Both the position numbers and the translations under genes were made by a program. From positions 3,188,001 through 3,252,000 of the forward strand of contig NZ_CP139247.1 of the NCBI RefSeq assembly GCF_034087045.1: DNA of 64,000 nt. Direction: 5' to 3'. This document shows positions 1-8,385 of this stretch, in pieces. The stretch comes from Chitinophaga sancti (GTDB taxonomy: Bacteria; Bacteroidota; Bacteroidia; Chitinophagales; Chitinophagaceae). Each line of letters opens with the position of its first letter. Position 1 is the first letter of the stretch. The notes under the pieces were generated by a model. It was given only the letters and a program-made list of their open reading frames with translations, had not been told where the DNA came from and made no database searches.

Positions 1-414
1 GAGCATATGGTGCAAGGCTGCTCTCACTTCGCCTTTTTTACTGGGTGGTGCAATGGTTGAGCTTTCTGTCATATGGGGGATCTCATTCTTACCATACATG
101 TACACATTATCCAGAAATACAAGACGGGCATTGTGCTTTATACATGCATCGATCACATTCTTCATGATTATTGGCCAGTCGCGGCGCCATACCTTGATAT
201 TGTATTCCAGGCCTACGGTAAGGTACACCACCTCTGAACCAGCTACGGCACGGTCCACATCCGCAGCATTTGTCAGATCAGCTGTAATCAGCTCATCATC
301 CCCATTCACCTGCACCGGCTTCCGGGCTACCAGGCGGATCTTATCTGTATAGGCTTTCAGTTCGCGTGCCAGTGGGGTACCAATAGCACCACCAGATCCT
401 AGTATTGTTTGCAT
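1..414 (-). CDS. NAD-dependent epimerase/dehydratase family protein, partial (3' end off the window)
   Basis: The first 138 residues read without a stop from an ATG at 414 down to base 1. They begin MQTILGSGGAIGTPLAREL, a glycine-rich Rossmann dinucleotide-binding turn. A later segment YLTVGLEYN and a strand ending VFLDNVYMYGK match extended short-chain dehydrogenases of the NmrA/epimerase type. The gene lies 57 nt downstream of the Crp/Fnr gene on the same strand, so the two may be cotranscribed. The substrate cannot be told and the C-terminus is missing. Confidence 0.8.
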   Translation of the reverse strand, partial: MQTILGSGGAIGTPLARELKAYTDKIRLVARKPVQVNGDDELITADLTNAADVDRAVAGSEVVYLTVGLEYNIKVWRRDWPIIMKNVIDACIKHNARLVFLDNVYMYGKNEIPHMTESSTIAPPSKKGEVRAALHHML

Positions 415-471
415 ATCAATTTGTTTTATGCAAATGTATAGCCTGTAGGAGGTGAAAAATAATGATCCGGG

Positions 472-1059
472 TTAAGGTTTTTTAGCCGGAATTAGCCGTT
501 TTCTGATCCGGCTCAGGCTCTCAGGTGCAATGCCCAGGTATTGAGCAATATAGCGCTGCGGAACGCGTTGAATAATTTCCGGTTTTTCTTCCAGCAGGTC
601 CAGGAACTGTTTTTCCGGGGTAGAAGACAGCAGGGCTTTTGTACGACGAATACTGGCAGCGGCAATACGCTCTACCAGCAGAAAGAAAAAGTCATTCATG
701 GCCCTTGATTCCTTCATGAGGGGAACCAGATCTGAACAGGTGATTGTTAGACAGGTGGTAGGCGTCAGGGTCTTGATCGTAGAAGCAGACACCGTCTTTT
801 TGGAAAAACTCTCCAGGTCTGTCGCGAACTCATTTTCAAAGGTAAAATTACAGGTGCGCTCATTACCAGCTTCATCATTATAAAACTGGTGCAGACTCCC
901 CTGTGTCACAAAGAATACTTCATGCGCCACTTCTCCCGCATGGAGTAACACGGTATTCCGCCTGAATTGTTGTTCTTTAAAATAAGAAAGGATATAGGCA
1001 GCTTCATCATCCGCCATCACTACATCCTTCCTCATTGTCGAAATAAGTTCGTATGACAT
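472..1059 (-). CDS. Crp/Fnr family transcriptional regulator
   Basis: This is a 195-residue protein with an N-terminal cyclic-nucleotide-binding-type beta barrel (about residues 25-120, including LLHAGEVAHEVFFVTQGSL) and a C-terminal helix-turn-helix (about 160-190, VPQRYIAQYLGIAPESLSRI). Both length and layout fit the short Crp/Fnr-like activators common in Bacteroidota. No cysteine cluster for an Fe-S centre is seen. It precedes the partial SDR gene on the same strand and may control it. The effector is unknown. Confidence 0.85.
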   Translation of the reverse strand: MSYELISTMRKDVVMADDEAAYILSYFKEQQFRRNTVLLHAGEVAHEVFFVTQGSLHQFYNDEAGNERTCNFTFENEFATDLESFSKKTVSASTIKTLTPTTCLTITCSDLVPLMKESRAMNDFFFLLVERIAAASIRRTKALLSSTPEKQFLDLLEEKPEIIQRVPQRYIAQYLGIAPESLSRIRKRLIPAKKP

Positions 1060-1329
1060 AATTTACTGTTTCCTACACTCTTTTTCCAGTACCTCCAGCG
1101 ATTTGCTCCTGATCTCAGGCAATTAGCTGATCAAAAATACGAGCGGGCACGCATTCAAGATAACAAAAATAAAGCATGTATTACCACCAAAGGTATGCAA
1201 TACTGAAGGAAACAATCATGTAACAAGTCCATTAATAATCCACTGGAAAGCGACCGGTATACCTGCGGCTAATACACGTACATGCATAGGAGTCGACAGC
1301 AGTGTAATCATAAGCAGCCGCATTCTTTT

Positions 1330-1671
1330 TTACTTCTTCTTCAGGGCTTCCTGTTGCCTGATGCTTTCTTTATGAATCGCTTCATAAAGTGCCCTGATAA
1401 ATTCTTCTGAAAGACCTTCAGCTTTACCGGTTTCTATCGCCTTTTGCAATACTTCATTGAAGCGATTGGATTGCAGCACTTCCATATTATGTGCCTGCTT
1501 GTAAATACCAATCGCTCTGGCAGCTTCCATTCTTTCGCCCAGCAGGTGAACGATCTCTTTGTCTAACTGGTTAATTTTCTCTCTGTTAATTGTTAATGAG
1601 TCTTTTTGTTGTGCCTTTGCGGCCACCAGGCCCATTGTCAGGAATACTGTTGAGAAGATCCGTCTTTTCAT
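1330..1671 (-). CDS. Exported AroQ-type chorismate mutase
   Basis: The 113-residue product starts with a probable signal peptide (MKRRIFSTVFLTMGLVAAKAQ), followed by an all-helical AroQ domain of about 85 residues. By comparison with E. coli chorismate mutase, the conserved positions are present: R in NREKINQLD, K in GIYK, R in QSNRF and Q in SIRQQ near the end. The predicted reaction is chorismate to prephenate, but outside the cytoplasm, which is unusual. The gene lies 15 nt downstream of another small secreted protein on the same strand. The periplasmic role is unknown. Confidence 0.75.
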   Translation of the reverse strand: MKRRIFSTVFLTMGLVAAKAQQKDSLTINREKINQLDKEIVHLLGERMEAARAIGIYKQAHNMEVLQSNRFNEVLQKAIETGKAEGLSEEFIRALYEAIHKESIRQQEALKKK

Positions 1672-1686
1672 ATTATATATTGGTAA

Positions 1687-2109
1687 TTATTTAGGATCGA
1701 GTGTGACCACGATACCACTATAAGGAAGTGGCCCAGGTATGGTCGTTCTGAATGAAGTAACACCTGCGGGAATTACTTCTGTAATGATATTAATACCAAA
1801 GTACACATGTACTACGGTCGGTGTAGTAGGAGTGGTGGCGAATGTGATGTAATAAGTAAAGGTATCACCTGCGTCGTCAAATTCAATGATCGTGCCACCG
1901 GAGCCAGTGCCTGGAAGTACATTGCTGTATACCAGTTTATCTTTGCTGGTGTAGAAGATGCCGTCAGCAACCGTGTAAACAGTATTATTTTCAAAAGCAA
2001 AATCACAGATACCTAAAGGTTTTATGTGTTTAATGGCCGGAGCCGGAGCGAAGCTGCAAAACAGCAGCAAAGCCATTGTGAGTAGTGGCAAGGTTCTTTT
2101 GAGTTGCAT
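1687..2109 (-). CDS. Small secreted hypothetical protein
   Basis: The 140-residue product has an N-terminal signal peptide (hydrophobic PLLTMALLLFCSFAP) and a beta-rich, Thr/Gly/Pro-rich remainder with no cysteine pair or catalytic motif that I recognise. It sits directly upstream of the exported chorismate mutase on the same strand, so the two are probably cotranscribed. The fold may be a small beta-sandwich, but that is only an impression from the strand-like hydrophobic alternation. No function assigned. Confidence 0.6.
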   Translation of the reverse strand: MQLKRTLPLLTMALLLFCSFAPAPAIKHIKPLGICDFAFENNTVYTVADGIFYTSKDKLVYSNVLPGTGSGGTIIEFDDAGDTFTYYITFATTPTTPTVVHVYFGINIITEVIPAGVTSFRTTIPGPLPYSGIVVTLDPK

Positions 2110-2217
2110 AACAAAGTTTTAAATGGTTAACGCTACAAATGTAGGGGTTTTAATGATTGCAATCAGTTGTGGTATTATTGTAAATATTATCTAAATTTAC
2201 TATGTTAATGCCAACCC

Positions 2218-2313
2218 ATGAAAATTGTTATAAGGGACGAGACGCTGACCGGTAAGGTGGCGCATGAATTTTACCTGGAATTGGAAGCAGCCAGCATCAC
2301 TATTAGGGAATAA
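2218..2313 (+). pseudogene. Truncated small ORF (31 aa) directly before the MFS gene
   Basis: An ATG at 2218 opens a 31-codon frame beginning MKIVIRDETLTGKVAHEF and ending TAA at 2311-2313. The start resembles the N-terminus of a conserved Bacteroidota protein that is normally much longer, as I recall. It stops 4 nt before an in-frame ATG of the transporter, so it could be either a decayed gene or a short leader ORF translationally coupled to the MFS gene. Confidence 0.35.
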
Positions 2314-2317
2314 AAAG

Positions 2318-3550
2318 ATGTGCATGAAATTTAATAATACGATATCTATGGAATATAGTTTTCGCCGATGGTTTGTCTCACTGACAGCTATGATCTGTCT
2401 TGCGCTGGCAGGATTTAATTATGCAGGTATAGACGTTGCTTACAATGATATAAGGGGAAACCTGGGCGCTACCTTAAATCAGGTCAGCAGGATTACAACT
2501 GTCTATGTACTGGGTACTTTTATCATAGTTCCATTTAGCAGCTGGCTGTCTTCACAGCTGGGGCGAAGGAATTATTTAGGATGGGCGGTGATTTGTTTTA
2601 CAGTCTGTTCTTTTTTCTGCGGTAATGCCACGAATCTGAATCTGCTGATAGTGTGGCGGTTCCTACAGGGGTTGGCTGCAGGTGCAATGCTGGTATCTTC
2701 ACATACTATTCTTACAGAGAGCTGGCCGATAGAGAAACGTGCTACGTCTCAGCTATTGGTACTGACGGGACTAGGGCTGGGAGCAGCATTAGGGGATCCT
2801 ATAGCCGGGTATATAACAGATGAATTTTCATGGATCTTTATCTTTTTTGCAAATATTCCGCTGGGTATAATTGCCTGTCTGCTGGTATTTGTATTTGTGA
2901 AAAACGAATCTGATAAAAAGGATGAGGATTGGCAGGCAAGGATTCTACTGACTGTGGGAGCTTGTTGTCTGTATGCAGGATTGGAGCGATGTCAGTATGT
3001 AGGTGAGTTGAATATGCCATTGATGATATTGTTGGTGCTGGTGGGATTGACAGGGTTCATTTTATTCACCAGGAGGCAATATCATTTATTGAATATTAAT
3101 TTACGTGCCGGGTTGGTATTATTTTTATTTTATTCTTTTATTTCAGGGATTCAGATAGTTATTTCCAATTCATCCTTAAATGCTTTGACAGCATCTAATT
3201 ACGATTACTTTTGGGTGATTGCATTGATACCTATAGTGGTCATACTTATTACTACTGTATTGATACAGCGGAACCGTAAGATGATCAGGCCTGTCATTAC
3301 AGTAGGGATGTTGTTGTTGATGATTAGTTTATGGTTATCCCTGAAGATTGTGAGCTTTCCGGCAATACTGATCCTTAGTATAGCGGAGGCAATGTTATCT
3401 ATATCAATCCTTACATTAGCGCTTTCAGAGCTGGAAGGGAAGGAGCTGGGTAGGGGAGTTGCTTATTATTATGTGATTGGGAAAATAGGTGGGGTGTTAA
3501 CTACACCGTTGTATTTTGTGGTTCCTTATTTGTTGGAAGTTTTTAAATAG
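2318..3550 (+). CDS. MFS transporter, DHA2/EmrB-like
   Basis: A polytopic membrane protein of about 410 residues. The N-terminal half carries MFS signatures: LGRRNYLGW in the loop after helix 2, WRFLQGLAAGA in helix 4, and GLGLGAALGDPIAGYITD, which resembles antiporter motif C of drug exporters. It probably exports a small hydrophobic compound. Three in-frame starts are possible (2264, 2318, 2348). I chose 2318 because AGGGA lies just upstream and because 2264 lies within the preceding small ORF. It stands alone; the substrate is unknown. Confidence 0.8.
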   Translation: MCMKFNNTISMEYSFRRWFVSLTAMICLALAGFNYAGIDVAYNDIRGNLGATLNQVSRITTVYVLGTFIIVPFSSWLSSQLGRRNYLGWAVICFTVCSFFCGNATNLNLLIVWRFLQGLAAGAMLVSSHTILTESWPIEKRATSQLLVLTGLGLGAALGDPIAGYITDEFSWIFIFFANIPLGIIACLLVFVFVKNESDKKDEDWQARILLTVGACCLYAGLERCQYVGELNMPLMILLVLVGLTGFILFTRRQYHLLNINLRAGLVLFLFYSFISGIQIVISNSSLNALTASNYDYFWVIALIPIVVILITTVLIQRNRKMIRPVITVGMLLLMISLWLSLKIVSFPAILILSIAEAMLSISILTLALSELEGKELGRGVAYYYVIGKIGGVLTTPLYFVVPYLLEVFK

Positions 3551-3710
3551 TATGGTTGTAAGAAGAATTGGAAAGATTGCATAGGGTATCAGTATTCATT
3601 GACGGCCATCCTAATGCATTATTTCAAAGTCCAAAAGGTATTCAATATCTCCGAAATTCTTTAATACTACACGCTTTAATTGGCGCCTTATATTTGGGGT
3701 TATACATAAT

Positions 3711-4619
3711 TTAAGACCGGCTATACTGTTTAGGCTTCATACCGATATGCTCCTGAAACACTCTTGAAAAATGACTCAGGTTTGTAAACCCCAGCTGATA
3801 CCCTACATCCGATACCGACAGGTTCCCCTCTTTCAATAACAACGCCGCTTTTTTCATTCTATAATCCTGGTAATAACTAAAGATACTATTCCCAAATATT
3901 TGTTTAAATAATGATTTCAATTTTGTCGGACTCATATTAGCCGCCAGTGCTAAATCATTTATCACCGGTGGTGTATCCAGCTGCTCCAACATCTCCTCTC
4001 TTATTTTGTAAATGGTAGCTATATCACGGCTATTCAAGGCATACAACTGTTTTTCATCTCTCTTCTCCAATTCCATCAATAGCCTGCACACCAGTTCCTC
4101 CGCTTTTATCCGCAGGAAAAATAGTTTGAAACTTTCCGCCACAGATTCGTATACAATCTCATTGACAATATCCTGCAAGGATGGATATATCATTTGTTCA
4201 AAAAGCAAAGGTTGTGTATTCTGTAATAGTCCTTCTAATACCGGTGACTTTGCAGACAAATCAAACAAGCTCTTTAAATAATTTGAATCAACTTCGATGT
4301 TAATGGTAGAGGTATTTGTATGAATGGGGATTACAGTATCTGTATTCATACTTGTTGTAGTTATTAACACAGACGGTTGCTTTTCCGTTTCAGCGAAAAT
4401 ATGCTGGAACTTAAAAAGGATCATATTCCTGGAAGTATTGATTTCAGGGTTTTCAATCACCAGGTTTTCCTTCAGTTCATAGTTCATAATCATCATCCGG
4501 ATATGGTCATTAAAGACATATCCGGCCACATATCCCTTACCAAACTGTGCCGGAATATCTAGTCTTCTATTCTTTACTGTTGTTCCAAATAGGTGAGCGA
4601 GTGTATGAAGTACATGCAT
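3711..4619 (-). CDS. AraC family transcriptional regulator
   Basis: The 302-residue protein ends in a double helix-turn-helix AraC DNA-binding domain (about 205-302, with INDLALAANMSPTKLKSLF and DVGYQLGFTNLSHFSRVF). The N-terminal 200 residues are a ligand or oligomerisation region of no recognisable family. It is transcribed divergently from the Tet(X)-like monooxygenase gene with only 75 nt between the starts, so it probably regulates that monooxygenase/MFS/epimerase block. Confidence 0.9.
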   Translation of the reverse strand: MHVLHTLAHLFGTTVKNRRLDIPAQFGKGYVAGYVFNDHIRMMIMNYELKENLVIENPEINTSRNMILFKFQHIFAETEKQPSVLITTTSMNTDTVIPIHTNTSTINIEVDSNYLKSLFDLSAKSPVLEGLLQNTQPLLFEQMIYPSLQDIVNEIVYESVAESFKLFFLRIKAEELVCRLLMELEKRDEKQLYALNSRDIATIYKIREEMLEQLDTPPVINDLALAANMSPTKLKSLFKQIFGNSIFSYYQDYRMKKAALLLKEGNLSVSDVGYQLGFTNLSHFSRVFQEHIGMKPKQYSRS

Positions 4620-4694
4620 GTAAAAAGTCTGATACGACTATTTTTGAGTCAAATGTAGCTATTTTGTCTCTAATAGATGCCTGAACTTTGGGCC

Positions 4695-6095
4695 ATGAAA
4701 ATAGCAATCCTCGGCGCAGGTCCCGTTGGCCTGACAATGGCCATCTTGCTTCAGCAACATGGTATAGATGTAACTGTTTACGAAAGAGATAAAGACCCGG
4801 AGGCAAGGATCTGGGGAGGTACGCTTGATCTGCATGAAAGTTCAGGGCAGCTGGCTTTGAGTAGAGCTGGCTTACTGGATAGGTATTTTGATAGGGCGAA
4901 TGCTATGGGTAGGAGTATTACTGACGAGCTGGGGAATCTACTTTTTAAAGTGAAACCGCATTATGACGCGCCTGAGATAAATAGGAATGAACTCAGGAAG
5001 ATGTTATTGGAGGGGCTTAGGAGTGGGACTGTAATATGGGATCGGAAGTTTGTTGGCCTCGAAGCAGGTGGCGGTCAAGGTATTGAGGTGGGTGGTGGCA
5101 AATCTATTAAAGCAGGTGGTGGACAAGGTATTGAGGTGGGTGGTGGCAAATCTATTAAAGCAGGTGGCGGTCAAGGTATTGAGGTGGGTGGTGGCAAATC
5201 TATTAAAGCAGGTGGTGGTCAAGGTATTGAGGTGGGTGGTGGCAAATCTATTAAAGCAGGTGGTGGTCAAGGTATTGAGGTGGGTGGTGGCAAATCTATT
5301 AAAACAGGTGGCGGCCAGGGGATTGAATCAGATAGTGGTCAACATCTCGGACAAGATAGCGGCCAATATCAGCGTAATGACCAATGGCTCCTGCATTTCG
5401 AAAATGGCAATACTGCCACTGCCGATGTTGTAATCGGTGCAAATGGTGGTATGTCAAATGTCAGAAAATATGTAACGGATGCTGTAGTTGAAGATACTGG
5501 TTCCTATTTTATCCAGGGCGAAGTGTATCAACCGGAGATAAAATGTAAAGCATTCTACGAGTTGTGTGATCATGATATATTAATGACCGCAGCTGAAGGG
5601 AAACAAATCGTTGCCAATCCCCGTAATAATGGCGCGCTTACTTACAATGTCATTTGCAGGAATGTCCCTTTATTAGATTATAAGGATACGGAAAGTGTAG
5701 CCATTTTTCTTGCAGATATGTTCCCTCACTGGAATGAATGTTATAGGGAATTATTTCGTGCTACTTCATTTTTTGCAGGGTTACCTACACGAAAAATATC
5801 ATTGGATGTTCCATGGAAGACTGATCGCCCATTGCCTATTACATTGATTGGAGATGCTGCGCATTTAATGCCGCCTTTTGCAGGGCAGGGAGTGAACACA
5901 GGATTGATGGATGCGATGATATTAGCGGAAAATATTACCGGTGGGAAGTTTAAAAGTGTTGCGGCTGCGATTGAAGATTATGAGCGGAAGATGTTTGTGT
6001 ATGCTGGCGCTGCGCAGGCGGAGACAGATAGGAACGAACGGGCTATGGCGGATACCGGGTTTTCTTTTTTTAAGAGATTTACGGGTGAAGGTTAG
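4695..6095 (+). CDS. Tet(X)-like FAD-dependent monooxygenase with a tandem-repeat insertion
   Basis: A class A flavin monooxygenase of 466 residues. It has the N-terminal FAD motif GAGPVG, the segment YERDKDPEARIWGGTLDLHE, and the C-terminal GDAAHLMPPFAGQG motif that binds the flavin ribityl and diphosphate. Alignment from memory with Tet(X2) is close along the whole length, except for about 95 extra residues after DRKFVGLE: five perfect 16-residue repeats (AGGGQGIEVGGGKSIK) plus degenerate copies. Of the tetracycline contacts I recall in Tet(X2), Q192 and N226 are kept, but R213, H234 and G236 align with I, T and N, so tetracycline is doubtful as substrate. An ATG at 4677 is an alternative start. 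It heads a row with a TetA-like exporter. Confidence 0.88.
   Translation: MKIAILGAGPVGLTMAILLQQHGIDVTVYERDKDPEARIWGGTLDLHESSGQLALSRAGLLDRYFDRANAMGRSITDELGNLLFKVKPHYDAPEINRNELRKMLLEGLRSGTVIWDRKFVGLEAGGGQGIEVGGGKSIKAGGGQGIEVGGGKSIKAGGGQGIEVGGGKSIKAGGGQGIEVGGGKSIKAGGGQGIEVGGGKSIKTGGGQGIESDSGQHLGQDSGQYQRNDQWLLHFENGNTATADVVIGANGGMSNVRKYVTDAVVEDTGSYFIQGEVYQPEIKCKAFYELCDHDILMTAAEGKQIVANPRNNGALTYNVICRNVPLLDYKDTESVAIFLADMFPHWNECYRELFRATSFFAGLPTRKISLDVPWKTDRPLPITLIGDAAHLMPPFAGQGVNTGLMDAMILAENITGGKFKSVAAAIEDYERKMFVYAGAAQAETDRNERAMADTGFSFFKRFTGEG
5064..5327 (+). repeat. 48-bp in-frame tandem repeat (5 copies plus a half copy)
   Basis: Five copies of a 48-bp unit run from 5064 to 5303, and a half unit follows to 5327. 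Each encodes AGGGQGIEVGGGKSIK, itself two diverged 8-residue halves. Copies differ only by a few synonymous bases (GGC/GGT, CAA), which implies recent expansion. A degenerate continuation with the same 8-residue period reaches about 5370. Confidence 0.97.
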
Positions 6096-6195
6096 AGGAA
6101 TGATTTCATCATTAAAAGATTTACGGGTGAAACCAGATTAATGATTCAGGTATAAAGAGATTTACAAGTAAAAACCAGGATAATGATTCGGTTAG
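6073..6195 (+). repeat. 41-bp tandem repeat carrying the monooxygenase 3' end past its stop
   Basis: Three imperfect 41-bp copies start at 6073, 6114 and 6155, each built on GAGATTTACGGGTGAA followed by an AATGATT segment. The first copy contains the last codons and stop of the monooxygenase gene (stop at 6093-6095). The other two fill the gap to the MFS gene, and the third ends in the AGGAGG ribosome site of that gene. Confidence 0.8.
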
Positions 6196-6209
6196 GAGGA
6201 GATGCACCA

Positions 6210-7388
6210 ATGAAAGCCAGATTAATCATTCTACTGGCAATTGTACTTATGAATGCGGTAGGTATGTCCATCGTTATCCCGCTGCTACCATTTTTAGTAG
6301 GCCAATATTTACCTAAACAACAAGTTGTTGTAGGCATGAGTGCCCTGCTATCAGTATTTGCAGTATGTACATTTATTGCAGCCCCTATTCTAGGCGCATT
6401 GAGCGACCGGTATGGACGAAGAAATATCCTGATCATAAGCTTACTGGGTTCTGTCATCGGCTATGTCTTGTTTGGTATTGGTGGTTCGTTGTGGGTGCTT
6501 TTTGTAGGAAGAATAATAGATGGATTGACAGCAGGTAATATCAGTACGTTATTTGCCATTATATCAGATAGTACCACACCTGAAGAACGTACAAAATGGT
6601 TTGGATATATGGGCGCCGTGATGGGAATAGGTTTGTTAACAGGTCCTGCATTAGGTGGATTATTGGGAGCTATTGACTTGTCATTACCATTTTTTATGAC
6701 TGCGGGTATTATATCCCTTTCAGTAGTGGCTGTGTATTTTTGGTTACCAGAATCATTGTCAGCAGAAAAGCGTACAAAAAAATTGAATGTTGATAGTTTC
6801 AATGTTTTTTCACATTTGAAGGATTTCACGAAAATAAAATTGCTCCTGATTGCAGGTATATTGTTTTACGCAGGTCTTGAAATATTCCAGTTCAATTTTA
6901 CCATTTTCTTAAAAGATATTTTCAAATGGGGACCGGCTTATATAGGTGGCATACTTACTTTGGCTGGTGTGTGTGAAATCATTTCGAGGGCAATATTGTT
7001 GCCCTGGTTTTTGAAACATTTCAATGAGAAGCTTACTGGTAGGATGGGTTTAATCATTTTAGGATTGGGATTTATATTCATCTTAGGAAGTATGTTTTTA
7101 TCTTCTGTAATTCTTATTTTTCCCGCTGTCATCTGTATCCTTGCTGGCGAAGGATTATTTGATCCTACTTATAATAGCCTACTATCACAATCAGTTGATG
7201 AAAGCAATCAGGGAAAATTACAAGGGGTCAATCAAAGTCTGCAATCCTGCACGAGGGCATTGATTCCATTGGGTGCAGGCACTATTTATTATTACCGTCC
7301 ATTTGTGTTATACTTCATAGCAACAATCATTATCATCTTTTCAATGATTATCCATGAAAAAAGTTTTAGTCACCGGCGCCACCGGTAA
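6210..7388 (+). CDS. MFS transporter, DHA1/TetA-like drug:proton antiporter
   Basis: A 12-helix MFS protein of about 392 residues. Signatures include [11 protein letters not shown] between helices 2 and 3 and [16 protein letters not shown] (motif C) in helix 5, typical of TetA/Bcr-type exporters. The start at 6210 is preferred over 6183 because AGGAGG at 6194-6199 lies 10 nt before it. The gene follows the monooxygenase by 114 nt and overlaps the start of the epimerase by 35 nt, which implies cotranscription. It probably exports the product or substrate of its neighbours; which compound cannot be told. Confidence 0.88.
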   Translation: MKARLIILLAIVLMNAVGMSIVIPLLPFLVGQYLPKQQVVVGMSALLSVFAVCTFIAAPILGALSDRYGRRNILIISLLGSVIGYVLFGIGGSLWVLFVGRIIDGLTAGNISTLFAIISDSTTPEERTKWFGYMGAVMGIGLLTGPALGGLLGAIDLSLPFFMTAGIISLSVVAVYFWLPESLSAEKRTKKLNVDSFNVFSHLKDFTKIKLLLIAGILFYAGLEIFQFNFTIFLKDIFKWGPAYIGGILTLAGVCEIISRAILLPWFLKHFNEKLTGRMGLIILGLGFIFILGSMFLSSVILIFPAVICILAGEGLFDPTYNSLLSQSVDESNQGKLQGVNQSLQSCTRALIPLGAGTIYYYRPFVLYFIATIIIIFSMIIHEKSFSHRRHR

Positions 7389-8274
7389 AGTAGGTAGTCG
7401 CTTTGTAGCGCGACTGATAGCAAAGGGGTACGATGTTCGTGTGTTGGTACGTAAGCCCATCACTTTAAATGCAAGTGGATTAGGTGGTGATGAAGCCGCA
7501 GGTGTAGGATCAGTCATGACCGGTGATTTAAATGATCCGGCTACTATAACGCCTGCTGTAGTTGGTGTAGATGCTGTCATTCACATCGCTGCGGCTTATA
7601 ATTCTATGCATGATACGAATCTAAAAGGGACAATGTCACTGGTCAACGCAGCCATTGCTGCGAATGTTGAAAGGTTCATTTTCGTAAGCACCGCCAAAGT
7701 ATACAGAAAGGATTACGGTCGTCCTGCTAAAGAAGATGATGTGCCGGATGTACATGAAGACAATGCTTACTTTGCTGGTAAAGTTGCGACAGAGCAGGCA
7801 CTGCTTTCTTTGCATAAGGATGTGCGGATATTAAGATTAGGTTTTGTCTATGGTGATGGGGATCTTCATTTGAAAACAATGCAGGATAACTTGCGCTTAA
7901 GGACAAAGGAAGAAAACCCGGACCTAAAGGCAACGCAGGGAAACTTGCAAGCAGGAGCAATGCAGGATAACTTGCGCTTAATGGTAAAGGAAGAAAATTC
8001 CCACCCCGCTGCCAGATTACACATGGTTCACCATCTTGATGTAGCTCAAGCTTTATTGCTATTATTAAATACAGATGGGCTGAATGGTGAAATCTTCAAC
8101 CTGGGGGATGATGCACCTATGAGTTTTTATGAACTGGGGCTGGCAAATCCCACCAATGAACCACTATCAAACCCATTTGCATACATCATGGATACGTCCA
8201 AAATTCGTCGCAAGACAGGTTTCCGTCCCCTCGTGCCCGCTTACCAGGTAGCCTGTGATTTGGATATTATATAA
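7354..8274 (+). CDS. NAD-dependent epimerase/dehydratase with a repeat insertion
   Basis: An extended SDR of 306 residues with the N-terminal GATGKVG nucleotide-binding turn, a catalytic STAKVYR strand and YFAGK (YxxxK). It probably acts on a sugar nucleotide or other ketone/alcohol using NAD(P). Between [13 protein letters not shown] and [14 protein letters not shown], normally joined by a short loop in this family, about 45 residues are inserted. They contain two near-identical copies of MQDNLRL...KEEN 27 residues apart and a weaker middle copy. The start overlaps the MFS gene by 35 nt. Confidence 0.85.
   Translation: MKKVLVTGATGKVGSRFVARLIAKGYDVRVLVRKPITLNASGLGGDEAAGVGSVMTGDLNDPATITPAVVGVDAVIHIAAAYNSMHDTNLKGTMSLVNAAIAANVERFIFVSTAKVYRKDYGRPAKEDDVPDVHEDNAYFAGKVATEQALLSLHKDVRILRLGFVYGDGDLHLKTMQDNLRLRTKEENPDLKATQGNLQAGAMQDNLRLMVKEENSHPAARLHMVHHLDVAQALLLLLNTDGLNGEIFNLGDDAPMSFYELGLANPTNEPLSNPFAYIMDTSKIRRKTGFRPLVPAYQVACDLDII
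7876..8002 (+). repeat. In-frame 81-bp-period repeat within the epimerase gene
   Basis: The block from 7876 (with GCAGGATAACTTGCGCTTAA) recurs at 7957, an exact 81-bp (27-codon) period. The intervening bases include a shorter, diverged copy (GCAGGGAAACTTGCAAG). All copies stay in frame, so the loop is lengthened without breaking the enzyme. Confidence 0.85.
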
Positions 8275-8279
8275 ATCAT

Positions 8280-8308
8280 TGTAACTTTTTTGAGATCATG
8301 CCCGTTTA
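8280..8308 (+). promoter_or_regulatory. Candidate ECF-sigma-type promoter before the RiPP precursor
   Basis: TGTAAC at 8280-8285 and CGTTTA at 8303-8308 are separated by 17 nt. This is the AAC...CGT architecture of group 4 (ECF) sigma promoters. It begins 6 nt after the epimerase stop and would give a leader of about 70 nt before the precursor ATG. A weaker housekeeping-type candidate (TTTG 8339-8342, TAATTATC 8360-8367) lies nearer the gene. Inference from motif shape only. Confidence 0.35.
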
Positions 8309-8385
8309 ATAATCGATAACACCCACGATATATTCTGATTTGAGCCGTAGCCGGGACAATAATTATCTCTTAAATTACTAATGGA

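Noticed and set aside
3551..3710. Possible receptor fragment (VFIDGHPNALFQSPKG frame)
   Set aside because: Weak resemblance to TonB plug strands over a few residues only; not enough to call.
5004..5270. 88-aa minus-strand ORF made of repeated FNRFATTHLNTL units
   Set aside because: It is the antisense reading of the 48-bp repeats; the plus-strand monooxygenase explains the region fully.
4695..7388. Tetracycline resistance genes tet(X)/tet(A)
   Set aside because: The overall folds match, but several tetracycline contacts remembered from Tet(X2) are replaced, so a resistance call cannot be supported.
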